This document shows, piece by piece, positions 6,686 to 13,801 of a DNA stretch of 16,284 nt. Numbering within the stretch: position 1 is the stretch's first letter; the number at the start of each line of letters is the position of its first letter. Source of the DNA: CAYYFX01 sp964471155 (lineage in GTDB: Bacteria > ARS69). The notes beneath the pieces were generated by a model, which worked only from the letters and a program-made list of their open reading frames with translations, had not been told where the DNA came from and made no database searches. The position numbers were made by a program, and so were the translations under genes. Location of the stretch: the NCBI GenBank assembly GCA_964471155.1, contig CAYYFX010000087.1, positions 1 to 16,284 of the forward strand, read 5' to 3'.

Positions 6686-8164
6686 TTGGACATCACCCTC
6701 TCCTTCCTCGAGAAGAGCCTCCTCGGGGTCTACTTCGGGCTCTGGTCGGTGTTCGCGGGCCTCGGCCTGCGCCGGCTGTGGATGTTGCGGCTGTACCGGC
6801 GCGCCCGCCGGCTGCCCCGGTCCGAGTCCCTGCTCCCGGACCGCCTCCCGCGCGTGACGGTGCAGCTCCCCGTGTACAACGAGCTGTACGTCATCCGGCG
6901 ACTGATCCGCGCCGCCGCCGCCCTGGAGTACCCCCGCGAGCTGCTGGAGATCCAGGTGCTGGACGACTCCACGGACGGGACCGTGGATGTCGCCCGCGAG
7001 GAGGTCGACCACTTCGCCGCGGCGGGTGTGGACATCCGGCACCTCCGGCGGCCCGGCCGCGCCGGCTACAAGGCCGGTGCGCTGGCCTGGGGACTGGAGC
7101 GCGCCCGGGGGGAACTGATCCTCATCCTGGACGCGGATTTCGTCCCGGAGCCGTCGCTGCTCGCGCGCATCGTTCCCCGGTTCACCGACCCGCGGGTGGG
7201 CATGGTGCAGGTGCGATGGGAGCACCTGAACGCGGACTGGTCGCTGCTGTCGCGGGTGCAGGGCATCTCCCTGGACGGGCACTTCGTGGTGGAGCACGAG
7301 GCCCGCGCGAAGAACGGGCTGTTCTTCAACTTCAACGGGACGGCCGGGGTCTGGCGGCGCACGTGCATCGAGGACGCCGGCGGGTGGCGGGACGACACGC
7401 TCACCGAGGACCTGGACCTCTCCTACCGGGCGCAGCTGAGGGGCTGGCGGTTCGAGTACCTGCAGCACGTGACCTGCGCGGCGGAGCTTCCGGTCGACAT
7501 GCGGGCGTTCAAGAGCCAGCAGTTCCGCTGGGTGAAGGGCTCGATGCAGGTGGCGCGCAGGATCCTCCCGCGCATCTGGGCGTCGCGCCTGCCGCTCGCG
7601 CGGAAGATCGAGGCGTCGGTGCATCTCGCCCACAACGCCACGTACGCGCTCGTGCTCGTGCTGTCGCTGTGCGCGTACCCCGCGGTGCTCGCCCGCTACG
7701 CGGCGGAGCCGGGACCGCGGCTCGCGGTCGAGCTGCCGCTCTTCCTGCTCGCCACGGGCTCCGTGGTGTGGTTCTACGCGGTCGCCACGACCGGCGCCGG
7801 CCGCAGCCTGGCGCGGCAGTGGCGGTACTTCCCGGCGGTGATGTCCGTGGCGATCGGGCTGTCCGTCAACAACACCCGCGCCGTCCTGGAGGGCCTGTTC
7901 GGCGGGCCGTCGCCCTTCCATCGCACGCCGAAGTACGACATCCGCTCGCGGGACGACACGCCGCGCGGGAAGCGGTACCGCGGGATGCGCAGCCGGACCG
8001 CATGGGCGGAGCTACTGCTCGGCGCGTACTTCGCGTGGATCCTCGCGTTCGTGCTGGACCGGGGACTGCTCGGGGCGGCGCCGTTCGTCGCGTTGTTCCT
8101 GTTCGGGTACCTGTGGGTCGGGCTGCAGTCCGTCGGCGCGTGGCCGGGGCGCCCCGTCCCGTGA
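6686..8164 (+). CDS. Membrane processive glycosyltransferase, GT2 (cellulose/glucomannan synthase-like)
   Basis: An inner-membrane beta-glycan polymerase type enzyme of 492 residues from a TTG start. It has a membrane segment at about 8-28, then a GT-A domain with PVYNE (62-66), LDDSTDGT (92-99), the metal-binding DAD (149-151), catalytic TED (240-242) and QQFRW (278-282), the full D, DxD, TED, QxxRW set of processive family-2 enzymes. About four to five membrane helices follow (about 315-340, 346-368, 380-398, 437-458, 464-483). It resembles CslA/BcsA-like proteins lacking a PilZ domain. The polymer and donor sugar cannot be read from the sequence. A GTG at 6611 would add 25 Pro/Arg-rich residues without a family match; the TTG places the membrane helix at the N-terminus as usual. 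The stop overlaps the next gene (GTGA). Confidence 0.92.
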   Translation: MDITLSFLEKSLLGVYFGLWSVFAGLGLRRLWMLRLYRRARRLPRSESLLPDRLPRVTVQLPVYNELYVIRRLIRAAAALEYPRELLEIQVLDDSTDGTVDVAREEVDHFAAAGVDIRHLRRPGRAGYKAGALAWGLERARGELILILDADFVPEPSLLARIVPRFTDPRVGMVQVRWEHLNADWSLLSRVQGISLDGHFVVEHEARAKNGLFFNFNGTAGVWRRTCIEDAGGWRDDTLTEDLDLSYRAQLRGWRFEYLQHVTCAAELPVDMRAFKSQQFRWVKGSMQVARRILPRIWASRLPLARKIEASVHLAHNATYALVLVLSLCAYPAVLARYAAEPGPRLAVELPLFLLATGSVVWFYAVATTGAGRSLARQWRYFPAVMSVAIGLSVNNTRAVLEGLFGGPSPFHRTPKYDIRSRDDTPRGKRYRGMRSRTAWAELLLGAYFAWILAFVLDRGLLGAAPFVALFLFGYLWVGLQSVGAWPGRPVP

Positions 8165-8877
8165 CCGTGCCGGAGCCCGGCGGCGGCCCGATCCCGCGCG
8201 TCTCCGTGGTGATCCCCGCGCTGAACGAGGAGCGCTCGATCCCCCTCGTGCTCCGCGCGCTGCCGCGGCGGCTCGTGCACGAGATCGTCGTCGTGGACAA
8301 CGGCTCCACGGACGACACGGCGCGCGTGGCGCGGCAGCACGGGGCGCGCGTCGTGGCGGAGCCGGCGCGCGGGTACGGCGCGGCCTGTCTGGCCGGCATC
8401 GCGGCATGCGACGCGCCCGACATCGTGGCGTTCGTGGACGCCGACTTCTCGGACCGTCCCGAGGAGCTCGCCGACGTGCTCGCGCCGCTCCTGGACGGGC
8501 ACGCGGATCTCGTCGTCGGAAGCCGCACGCTCGGCCGGCGGGAGCGCGGCGCCCTGCTGCCGCACGCGCGCCTCGGCAACGCGCTCGCCACGACGCTGAT
8601 CCGCCGGTTCTTCGGGGTCCGTTTCACCGACCTCGGCCCGTTCCGGGCCATCCGCGCCGCCGCTCTCGCGGGGCTGGACATGCGCGACCGCGACTTCGGC
8701 TGGACCGTGGAGATGCAGGTGAAGGCGGCGCGCCGCGGACTGCGCTGCGTGGAGGTCCCGGTGAGCTACCGCCGCCGCGTGGGACGGTCGAAGATCAGCG
8801 GGACGATCGCCGGCACGATCGGCGCCTCGCGGAAGATCCTCGGGACCATCCTCCGCGAGGCGCTGCGCCGGGCCTGA
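8161..8877 (+). CDS. Soluble glycosyltransferase, GT2 (dolichol-phosphate-sugar-synthase-like)
   Basis: This 238-residue GT-A enzyme of the DPM1/GtrB type probably transfers a sugar from a nucleotide donor to a polyprenyl phosphate at the cytoplasmic membrane face. It shows VVIPALNEE (16-24), VVDNGSTDDT (44-53), the GYGAA segment (71-75), metal-binding DAD (93-95), LVVGSR (117-122), TDLGPFRAIR (156-165) and FGWTVEMQVKAARRG (179-193), all typical of the family. It has no C-terminal membrane anchors, unlike GtrB. The GTG at 8161 overlaps the preceding stop (GTGA), so the two glycosyltransferases are coupled. Its last 83 bp overlap the convergent GT-C gene. Substrate is unknown. Confidence 0.92.
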   Translation: MTVPEPGGGPIPRVSVVIPALNEERSIPLVLRALPRRLVHEIVVVDNGSTDDTARVARQHGARVVAEPARGYGAACLAGIAACDAPDIVAFVDADFSDRPEELADVLAPLLDGHADLVVGSRTLGRRERGALLPHARLGNALATTLIRRFFGVRFTDLGPFRAIRAAALAGLDMRDRDFGWTVEMQVKAARRGLRCVEVPVSYRRRVGRSKISGTIAGTIGASRKILGTILREALRRA

Positions 8878-10186
8878 CCACGCCGGCCCGGGCCGGGGCC
8901 TCGTCCGCCGCGGCGCCGCGGCGCGCGAGCCGCGGGCCGCAGGCGAGCGCCAGCGCCACGGCGCCCCACGTGATCGCGCGGGGCCAGATCGGCTCGTCCC
9001 ACGCCCCGGAGATCGCGTGCCGCCACGGCGTGACGTAGGCGAGCGGGAGGAGCGCCACCAGGACCGCGCCGGCGGGCAGCACGGCGCGTGGCAGGAACGG
9101 GAGCAGCGGAACCAGCCAGACGCCGTACCACGGGTGGACCGTCGGGGACAGCGCGAGGGCCGCGGCCACCGCGAGGCCGGCGGCGGCGAGCGGGTCGCGC
9201 GGACGGCGGATGACGGCGAACGCCGCGACGACGCCGGCCGCCGCGAGGATCCACCGCGCCGTCCGGGGCGGGATCCCGGCAACGGTCAGCGGCGTGTACA
9301 ACGCATCGTGGAACCGCCAGTGCTCCGCGTACGCGCGCAGACCGGTGACGAGGGACGCGCCCGCGTCCAGGTACGGGATGCACACGAACGAGACGAGCGT
9401 GGCGCCGCCCGCCAGCGCGAGGCGCCGGCGCATCGGCCCAGGCGCGAGCAGCCGCGGAACCAGCAGCACGGCCATCGGCTTGACCAGGGCGGACGCCGCG
9501 AGGAGCGCCCCCGCGGGCGCGGCGCGGGAGCGGTCCGCGGCGAGCAGCGCCCCGACGAGGAGCGCGGCGCCGGTGGCGTCCACGTGGCCGCCGCCCGCGC
9601 TCTCCAGGATGGCGAGCGGACACCACGCGAGCGCGACCGCCAGCGCGGCGGGCCGACCGCGGCGGCGGAGGAGCGCGGCGAGCAGCAGCACCCCGGCGAG
9701 GTCGGCGAGCACGGCGGTGACTCGCGGCGTCCGCGGACGGTACGCGACGGCGGCCTGCGCACGGAACAGGAGCTGCGCCACGGGCGGGTAGATCGTGGGG
9801 ATGTCCGGATGGTTGACCCGCGGCCGGATCACGGGATCGGCCAGCGCGTCGAGCTCCGGCGCGTGCGGGGCATGCACGAAAGGATCGAGCCCCGCGTTGC
9901 CCACCCGCCCTTCCCAGAGGTACCGGTACAGGTCGTCGGAGAGGGGCACGCCGGGCGCGAGCAGCAGCGCGCGTGCGGCCGCGCCGGCGAGGAGCACGAC
10001 CGCGAGCGCCCGGGCCGATCCGCCGCGCGACGCCGCGCGTGCGCCGACGGCCCACCCCAGCGTCATCACGAGGACGCCCGCGCCGGCGCCCGGCGCGGCC
10101 GCCACCGGATCGGGGTGGACCGCGACGGCGAGCGCGCCGGCGAGCAGGCACGTCGCGCCGGCGGCCAGCTGCATCCCGCGCGTCAC
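8795..10186 (-). CDS. Multi-pass membrane glycosyltransferase, GT-C fold (GT87/mannosyltransferase-like)
   Basis: This 463-residue protein has roughly ten hydrophobic segments. After the second or third of them comes the extracytoplasmic motif PLSDDLYRYLWEGRV (81-95; D84/D85) with a following DPFVHAP and a VNHPDIPTIYPP segment. This is the acidic-loop pattern of polyprenyl-phosphate-sugar-dependent GT-C enzymes such as bacterial mannosyltransferases. It is the last gene of a minus-strand trio, 10 bp after the DUF302 stop. The GTG at 10186 lacks a good ribosome-binding site; ATG at 10174 is a near alternative. The last 30 or so residues are basic, low-complexity and antisense to the soluble GT2 gene, so the tail may be poorly conserved. 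Acceptor and sugar are unknown. Confidence 0.88.
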   Translation of the reverse strand: MTRGMQLAAGATCLLAGALAVAVHPDPVAAAPGAGAGVLVMTLGWAVGARAASRGGSARALAVVLLAGAAARALLLAPGVPLSDDLYRYLWEGRVGNAGLDPFVHAPHAPELDALADPVIRPRVNHPDIPTIYPPVAQLLFRAQAAVAYRPRTPRVTAVLADLAGVLLLAALLRRRGRPAALAVALAWCPLAILESAGGGHVDATGAALLVGALLAADRSRAAPAGALLAASALVKPMAVLLVPRLLAPGPMRRRLALAGGATLVSFVCIPYLDAGASLVTGLRAYAEHWRFHDALYTPLTVAGIPPRTARWILAAAGVVAAFAVIRRPRDPLAAAGLAVAAALALSPTVHPWYGVWLVPLLPFLPRAVLPAGAVLVALLPLAYVTPWRHAISGAWDEPIWPRAITWGAVALALACGPRLARRGAAADEAPARAGVVRPGAAPRGGWSRGSSARRRSCRRSSR

Positions 10187-10196
10187 CGGCGGGAGG

Positions 10197-10604
10197 TCAC
10201 GCCGCGACGCGCTCCAGCGCGCGGACGATGCGCGCCTTCGCCTCCGCCGCGATCCCGGCCAGTCCCTCCGCCTTCACGACGCCCAGCATGGCGTCCGGAT
10301 CCACCGCGGCGACGACGCAGCCGTCCTCGTTCTCCTCGTAGACGACGACGTTGCACGGAAGCAGCAGGCCGATCTCCAGTTCCGCGCCCAGCGCGCGGTG
10401 CGCGAGGTGCGGGTTGCATGCGCCCAGGATCACGTAGCGCCGGAAACCCTCCCCGAGCTTGCGTTGCAGGGTGGCCTTCACGTCGATCTCCGTGAGAACG
10501 CCGAACCCCTCCTCGGCGAGGCTCTCGGTGATGCGGCGGACGGCGTCGTCGTAGTCGAGCGGCAGGTGCACCCGAAGCCCGTACTCCGTGGCCTCGATGG
10601 GCAT
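10197..10604 (-). CDS. DUF302 family protein
   Basis: This small cytoplasmic protein of 135 residues matches the DUF302 family: a GFGVLTEIDVKATLQRKLG segment (33-51), YVILGACNPHLAHRAL (57-72) and EIGLLLPCNVVVYE (77-90), with two conserved cysteines (C63, C84). The family's biochemical role is unsettled; members are found near heavy-metal, thiol and sulfur genes. A strong GGAGGGG ribosome-binding site precedes the ATG at 10604. It sits between the squalene-cyclase-repeat gene (33 bp upstream) and the GT-C gene (10 bp downstream), so the three are probably co-transcribed. No shared function is obvious. Confidence 0.93.
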   Translation of the reverse strand: MPIEATEYGLRVHLPLDYDDAVRRITESLAEEGFGVLTEIDVKATLQRKLGEGFRRYVILGACNPHLAHRALGAELEIGLLLPCNVVVYEENEDGCVVAAVDPDAMLGVVKAEGLAGIAAEAKARIVRALERVAA

Positions 10605-10637
10605 GGATCCCCTCCCCCGGCGCGGGTCGGCGCGAAT

Positions 10638-11753
10638 CTACGCCGCCGGGACGCTTGCCGGAACCCCGGACGCGGAGGCGCGTGCCGTGCGCCGGGCCAT
10701 GCGGAGGATCTGCGCCGCCCGCAGGGTGATCCACTCGTCCGAGAGGAAGAGGGCCTCCGCGCGGAGGCGCCCGTTCGGGTCCGACAGGAGGAGCCGTTCG
10801 CGCAGGCCGGGGTTGCGCAGGCGCCAGGAGCCGTCGGCCTGCTGGGACTCCTCGATCCACGCGACCCAGGGTGCCAGGTGGGCGTGGCGCGGGCTGGCGC
10901 CGAGCCGCATCGCCAGCCACAGATCCTCGAGCGGGAAGTAGAGGAGGCGGCTCTTGAGACTCTCGTCCGGGGCGGAGGGATCCGCGCTGCTGCGGCGTTC
11001 GGGCGCGAGGTTCGGGGCCGGCAGCACCGCGTCGGGCTGCTCGCAGGTGACCAGGATCCGGTCCGCCCAGCCCCCGGCGAGACGCCGCCGCTCCCCGGCC
11101 CACCGCTTCAGCGCGGAGGCGGGCAGCTCCGCCACCGCCTCCGCCACCAGGCGCGTGCGGAGGTAGCTCTCCGTGCCGTCCCGGCACTCCCTGGGGGGCG
11201 CGCGCCAGGTGCCGTCCGCCTCCTGGTACTCCAGCAGCCACTCGAACGCGCGCCGGACCCGCGCGTCGCGACCCTGGCCGAACGCCACGAGGTACCGGCA
11301 GTACGCCGCCGTGACCGTGAGGAAGCACGCCTCCTGCGGGCGGCCCGCGAAGCGACGGGCCTCCTCGGCCTGCCCGGGCTCGAAGAAGAAGCCGCGCTCG
11401 TGGGCGCGCGAGAGCATCCCGCGCAGCACGCGGTCCACCGCGCGACCCGGCTCATAGCAACCGCGAGCGAGCAAAGCATCCAGCGCCGCGGATGCATTGC
11501 AGGAGAGCACGCGACCGAGGACATCGGCCGAGGTTCCGCGAAGACGCCCCGTGCGGGATGCCTGCACATACGGGGCGAGGAACAGCTCGCGGACGTCGCG
11601 CGCGAACATGTCCCGCTCCGCCTCCGCGCGCAGCGTGCCCACGGGACCGAAGCGGCGCGGGCTGCCCAGCGTGCGCGCGGCGTGCAGGCGCACGGCGGGC
11701 ACCTCGCACGCGGCAAGGAACTCGACGGCGCGGGCGATCGCGGAGTTCGACAC
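10638..11753 (-). CDS. Squalene-cyclase/prenyltransferase-repeat (alpha-barrel) protein
   Basis: A soluble 371-residue protein made of alpha-helical repeats like those of squalene-hopene cyclases and prenyltransferase beta subunits. Two QW-type repeat ends are visible, QEADGTW (177-183) and QQADGSW (304-310), and the EACFLTVTAAYCRYL helix (141-155) fits the same fold. The cyclase catalytic DxDD motif and a prenyltransferase zinc site are not seen, so enzymatic function is doubtful; it may be a binding or carbohydrate-related repeat protein. The chosen GTG at 11753 has GAGGGG about 9 nt upstream. The frame continues upstream through the divergent intergenic region without family signal. It heads a trio with DUF302 and GT-C genes. 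Confidence 0.75.
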   Translation of the reverse strand: MSNSAIARAVEFLAACEVPAVRLHAARTLGSPRRFGPVGTLRAEAERDMFARDVRELFLAPYVQASRTGRLRGTSADVLGRVLSCNASAALDALLARGCYEPGRAVDRVLRGMLSRAHERGFFFEPGQAEEARRFAGRPQEACFLTVTAAYCRYLVAFGQGRDARVRRAFEWLLEYQEADGTWRAPPRECRDGTESYLRTRLVAEAVAELPASALKRWAGERRRLAGGWADRILVTCEQPDAVLPAPNLAPERRSSADPSAPDESLKSRLLYFPLEDLWLAMRLGASPRHAHLAPWVAWIEESQQADGSWRLRNPGLRERLLLSDPNGRLRAEALFLSDEWITLRAAQILRMARRTARASASGVPASVPAA

Positions 11754-11919
11754 GACAGGGGCCCCTCGGATGTCTTCGCGGCGCGGCTTTCCCAAAAGAA
11801 TCCTACCGCATCCGGGGCCGCCACGAAAAGACCCGCTCGTGTGCAAAATGTGCGGACGGCGCCGCGCGCCCGCCGCCGGCCGGTGGACCCGATCGCCGCC
11901 CGCGTGGCACCCTTCGGCC
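11754..11919. promoter_or_regulatory. Divergent intergenic region
   Basis: This 166 bp region separates the minus-strand repeat-protein trio from the plus-strand desulfurase operon. It contains the window's rare AT-rich islands. On the minus strand TAGGAT (11815-11810) is a plausible -10 for the repeat-protein gene, with no good -35. A TGTGC-AAAA-TGTGC direct repeat lies at 11840-11853, on the side of the desulfurase gene. No confident promoter can be named. Confidence 0.35.
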
Positions 11920-13095
11920 ATGCGCGTCTACCTGGACCACAATGCCACGACCCCGGTGCGCCCCGAGGTGGCGGCGGCGATGACCGCCTGCCTGTCCGGC
12001 GATCCCGGAAACCCGTCCAGCCTGCACGGTTACGGGCGGGCGGCCGCCCGGCTCCGGGACGAGGCGCGGCGGGTGCTGGCGGAGGCGGCGGGCTGCGCCC
12101 CGGAGGAGGTCGTCTTCACCTCGGGCGGCACGGAAGCGGACAACCTGGTCCTGAGGGGCGCGCGCGGCGAGGGGCGCCGGCACCTGGTGACCGCCGCCAC
12201 GGAGCACGAGGCGGTGCTGCACACCGCGCACGCGCTCGCGGCCGCGGGCGGGCAGGTGACGGTGGTCCCCGTCGGCGCGGACGGGGTCGTGGACCCGGAT
12301 GCGGTCCACGCCGCGATCCGGCCCGACACCGCCCTCGTGTCCATCATGGCCGCGAACAACGAGACAGGGGTCCTGAGTCCGGTGGAGCGGATCGGACAGG
12401 TGTGCCGGGCGGCGGGTGTCCCGTTCCACGTGGACGCCGTCCAGTTCTTCGGGAAGCTGCCCTTCCGCTTCCGGGACCTGCCGGTGGACTACGCGTCGAT
12501 CTCGGCCCACAAGATCGGCGGCCCGAAGGGGATCGGCGCCCTGCTCGTCCGGCAGGGGCGCGCCGTGGCCCCGCAGATCACCGGGGGCGGCCAGGAGCGC
12601 CGGCTGCGGCCGGGGACGGAGAACCTTCCCGGGATGGTGGGGTTTGCCGAGGCGGCGCGCGCCGCGGACCGGGAACTGCCCGCGGAGGCCGCCCGGCTGT
12701 CGGCGCTGCGCGACCGGCTGGAGCGGGGTGTGCTGCAGGCGGCCCCCGGGAGCCGGGTCAACGGGGCGAACGCGCCGAGGCTGCCGAACACGAGCAACGT
12801 CTCCTTCGCCGGTCTGGACGGGGAGACGCTGCTGGTGGCCCTGGACCTGGAGGGCGTGGCGGTTTCCACCGGGGCCGCCTGCAACGCGGGCGCCACGGAG
12901 CCTTCCCACGTCCTGCTGGCCATGGGACGATCCCGTCCGGAGGCCGCCGGGTCCGTTCGTTTCTCGCTCGGCCGCACGACCACGGAAGCCGAAATCCGGT
13001 ACGTCCTCGAGGCGCTGGAGCGCGTCCTCGCCCGAGCCACCTCGACCGGCCCCGCCCGCGACCGCGGCGAGGCCCTCCCAGGGAGTCGTCCATGA
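11920..13095 (+). CDS. Cysteine desulfurase, NifS/IscS type
   Basis: This PLP-dependent enzyme of 391 residues would remove sulfur from L-cysteine as an enzyme persulfide for Fe-S clusters or other thio-compounds. It has YLDHNATTP (4-12), the TEHEAVL segment (94-100), ANNETG (145-150), HVDAVQ (170-175), the PLP lysine in SAHKIGGPKG (K198), RPGTEN (230-235) and the mobile catalytic cysteine C321 in STGAACNAGATEPSH. The CNAG sequence after the cysteine differs from the common CTSG/CSSG. Length fits NifS/IscS rather than SufS. No IscU, IscR or ferredoxin gene is next to it. Its stop overlaps the start of a TlpA-like lipoprotein (ATGA). The ATG lacks an obvious ribosome-binding site but is set by the N-terminal family motif. 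Confidence 0.95.
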   Translation: MRVYLDHNATTPVRPEVAAAMTACLSGDPGNPSSLHGYGRAAARLRDEARRVLAEAAGCAPEEVVFTSGGTEADNLVLRGARGEGRRHLVTAATEHEAVLHTAHALAAAGGQVTVVPVGADGVVDPDAVHAAIRPDTALVSIMAANNETGVLSPVERIGQVCRAAGVPFHVDAVQFFGKLPFRFRDLPVDYASISAHKIGGPKGIGALLVRQGRAVAPQITGGGQERRLRPGTENLPGMVGFAEAARAADRELPAEAARLSALRDRLERGVLQAAPGSRVNGANAPRLPNTSNVSFAGLDGETLLVALDLEGVAVSTGAACNAGATEPSHVLLAMGRSRPEAAGSVRFSLGRTTTEAEIRYVLEALERVLARATSTGPARDRGEALPGSRP

Positions 13096-13751
13096 CGCAC
13101 CGCCGCCGTTCCTCCCTTCCCGTCCTCCTCGCCGGACTCGCCGCCCTGGCCGCCTGCTCGGGCGACCCCGGCGCGGACGCCGCCCAACCGGAGGCCTCGC
13201 GTGACGCGGTCCGGGCGCCGGCCGCCGGAACGGGCAGCGGAACGCCGGCCGCCGGGACGCCGGCCGCCGGGACGCCGCCCGCGCCGGTCACCTACCCCGA
13301 GGCGCCCGCCTTCACGCTGTCATCCGTGACCGGCGGCTCGCTGTCGCTCGCCGACCTGAAGGGCAAGGTGGTCCTCCTGGACTTCTGGGCCACATGGTGC
13401 GGGCCGTGCCGCGCCGGCATCCCCCACCTCAACGAGATGTACGCCGCGCACAAGGACGCGGGGCTGGAGATCGTGGGCATCTCGGTGGACCGCGACGCCG
13501 GCGGGCGCAGCGGCCTCGAGATGGTGCGCGACTACACGCGCAAGCAGCCCATCGCCTACAAGCTCGTCATGGCCGACGCCGGCGTGGTGAACGCCTACGG
13601 AGGGATCCGGAGCATCCCCACCGCGTTCCTGGTGGACCGGAGCGGACGCGTCCGGAAGCGCTACGTGGGGCTGCAGCCGCGCGAGGTGTTCGAGAAGGAC
13701 ATCGCCCCGCTGCTCGCGGAGAAGGCGCCCGAATCCTCGGAGTCGATGTAG
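13092..13751 (+). CDS. TlpA-like thiol-disulfide lipoprotein
   Basis: This 219-residue extracytoplasmic redoxin has a classic lipoprotein signal (basic MTHRRR, hydrophobic core, lipobox LAAC with C22) and a Pro/Ala/Gly/Thr-rich linker (about 40-66) holding short TPAAG repeats. The TlpA/AhpC-TSA domain spans about 68-212 with FWATWCGPC (C103, C106) and a cis-proline in RSIPTAF (P176). It probably keeps cysteines of exported proteins reduced or carries electrons at the membrane. It starts within the stop of the cysteine desulfurase (ATGA), so the pair is coupled although one protein is cytoplasmic and the other exported. A membrane reductase of the CcdA/DsbD type would be expected, but none is in the window. 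Confidence 0.94.
   Translation: MTHRRRSSLPVLLAGLAALAACSGDPGADAAQPEASRDAVRAPAAGTGSGTPAAGTPAAGTPPAPVTYPEAPAFTLSSVTGGSLSLADLKGKVVLLDFWATWCGPCRAGIPHLNEMYAAHKDAGLEIVGISVDRDAGGRSGLEMVRDYTRKQPIAYKLVMADAGVVNAYGGIRSIPTAFLVDRSGRVRKRYVGLQPREVFEKDIAPLLAEKAPESSESM
13242..13271 (+). repeat. 15-bp tandem repeat in lipoprotein linker
   Basis: The unit ACGCCGGCCGCCGGG occurs twice in perfect tandem (13242-13256 and 13257-13271), with a degenerate partial copy after it and a related stretch near 13215. It encodes TPAAG units in the flexible linker of the TlpA-like lipoprotein. Fifteen bp keeps frame, so copy number could vary without breaking the gene. Confidence 0.7.
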
Positions 13752-13801
13752 GCTTCGCTCGGACCCATGGACCACGATCCGTTCCCGAGGGAGAAGATCC
13801 G

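Noticed and set aside
6478..6696. N-terminal extension of the sigma factor to an ATG at 6696
   Set aside because: It is Pro/Ser/Arg-rich, would swallow the divergent promoter region and palindrome, and ECF sigma factors normally start close to region 2.
11840..11853. Direct repeat TGTGC-AAAA-TGTGC upstream of the desulfurase
   Set aside because: It is only five bases per arm with no second copy nearby; it could be chance. It is recorded in the intergenic entry only.
11848..11919. Upstream in-frame ATG that would lengthen the desulfurase by 24 residues
   Set aside because: The added residues are Arg/Pro-rich and unlike the family, whose N-terminus matches the ATG at 11920 directly.
9795..13751. 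An open plus-strand frame of about 1300 codons running through several genes
   Set aside because: Only its last 220 codons are a gene (the TlpA-like lipoprotein). The rest is antisense to or out of frame with recognised genes and shows the Arg/Pro/Ala-rich composition that stop-poor, GC-rich DNA gives in the wrong frame.
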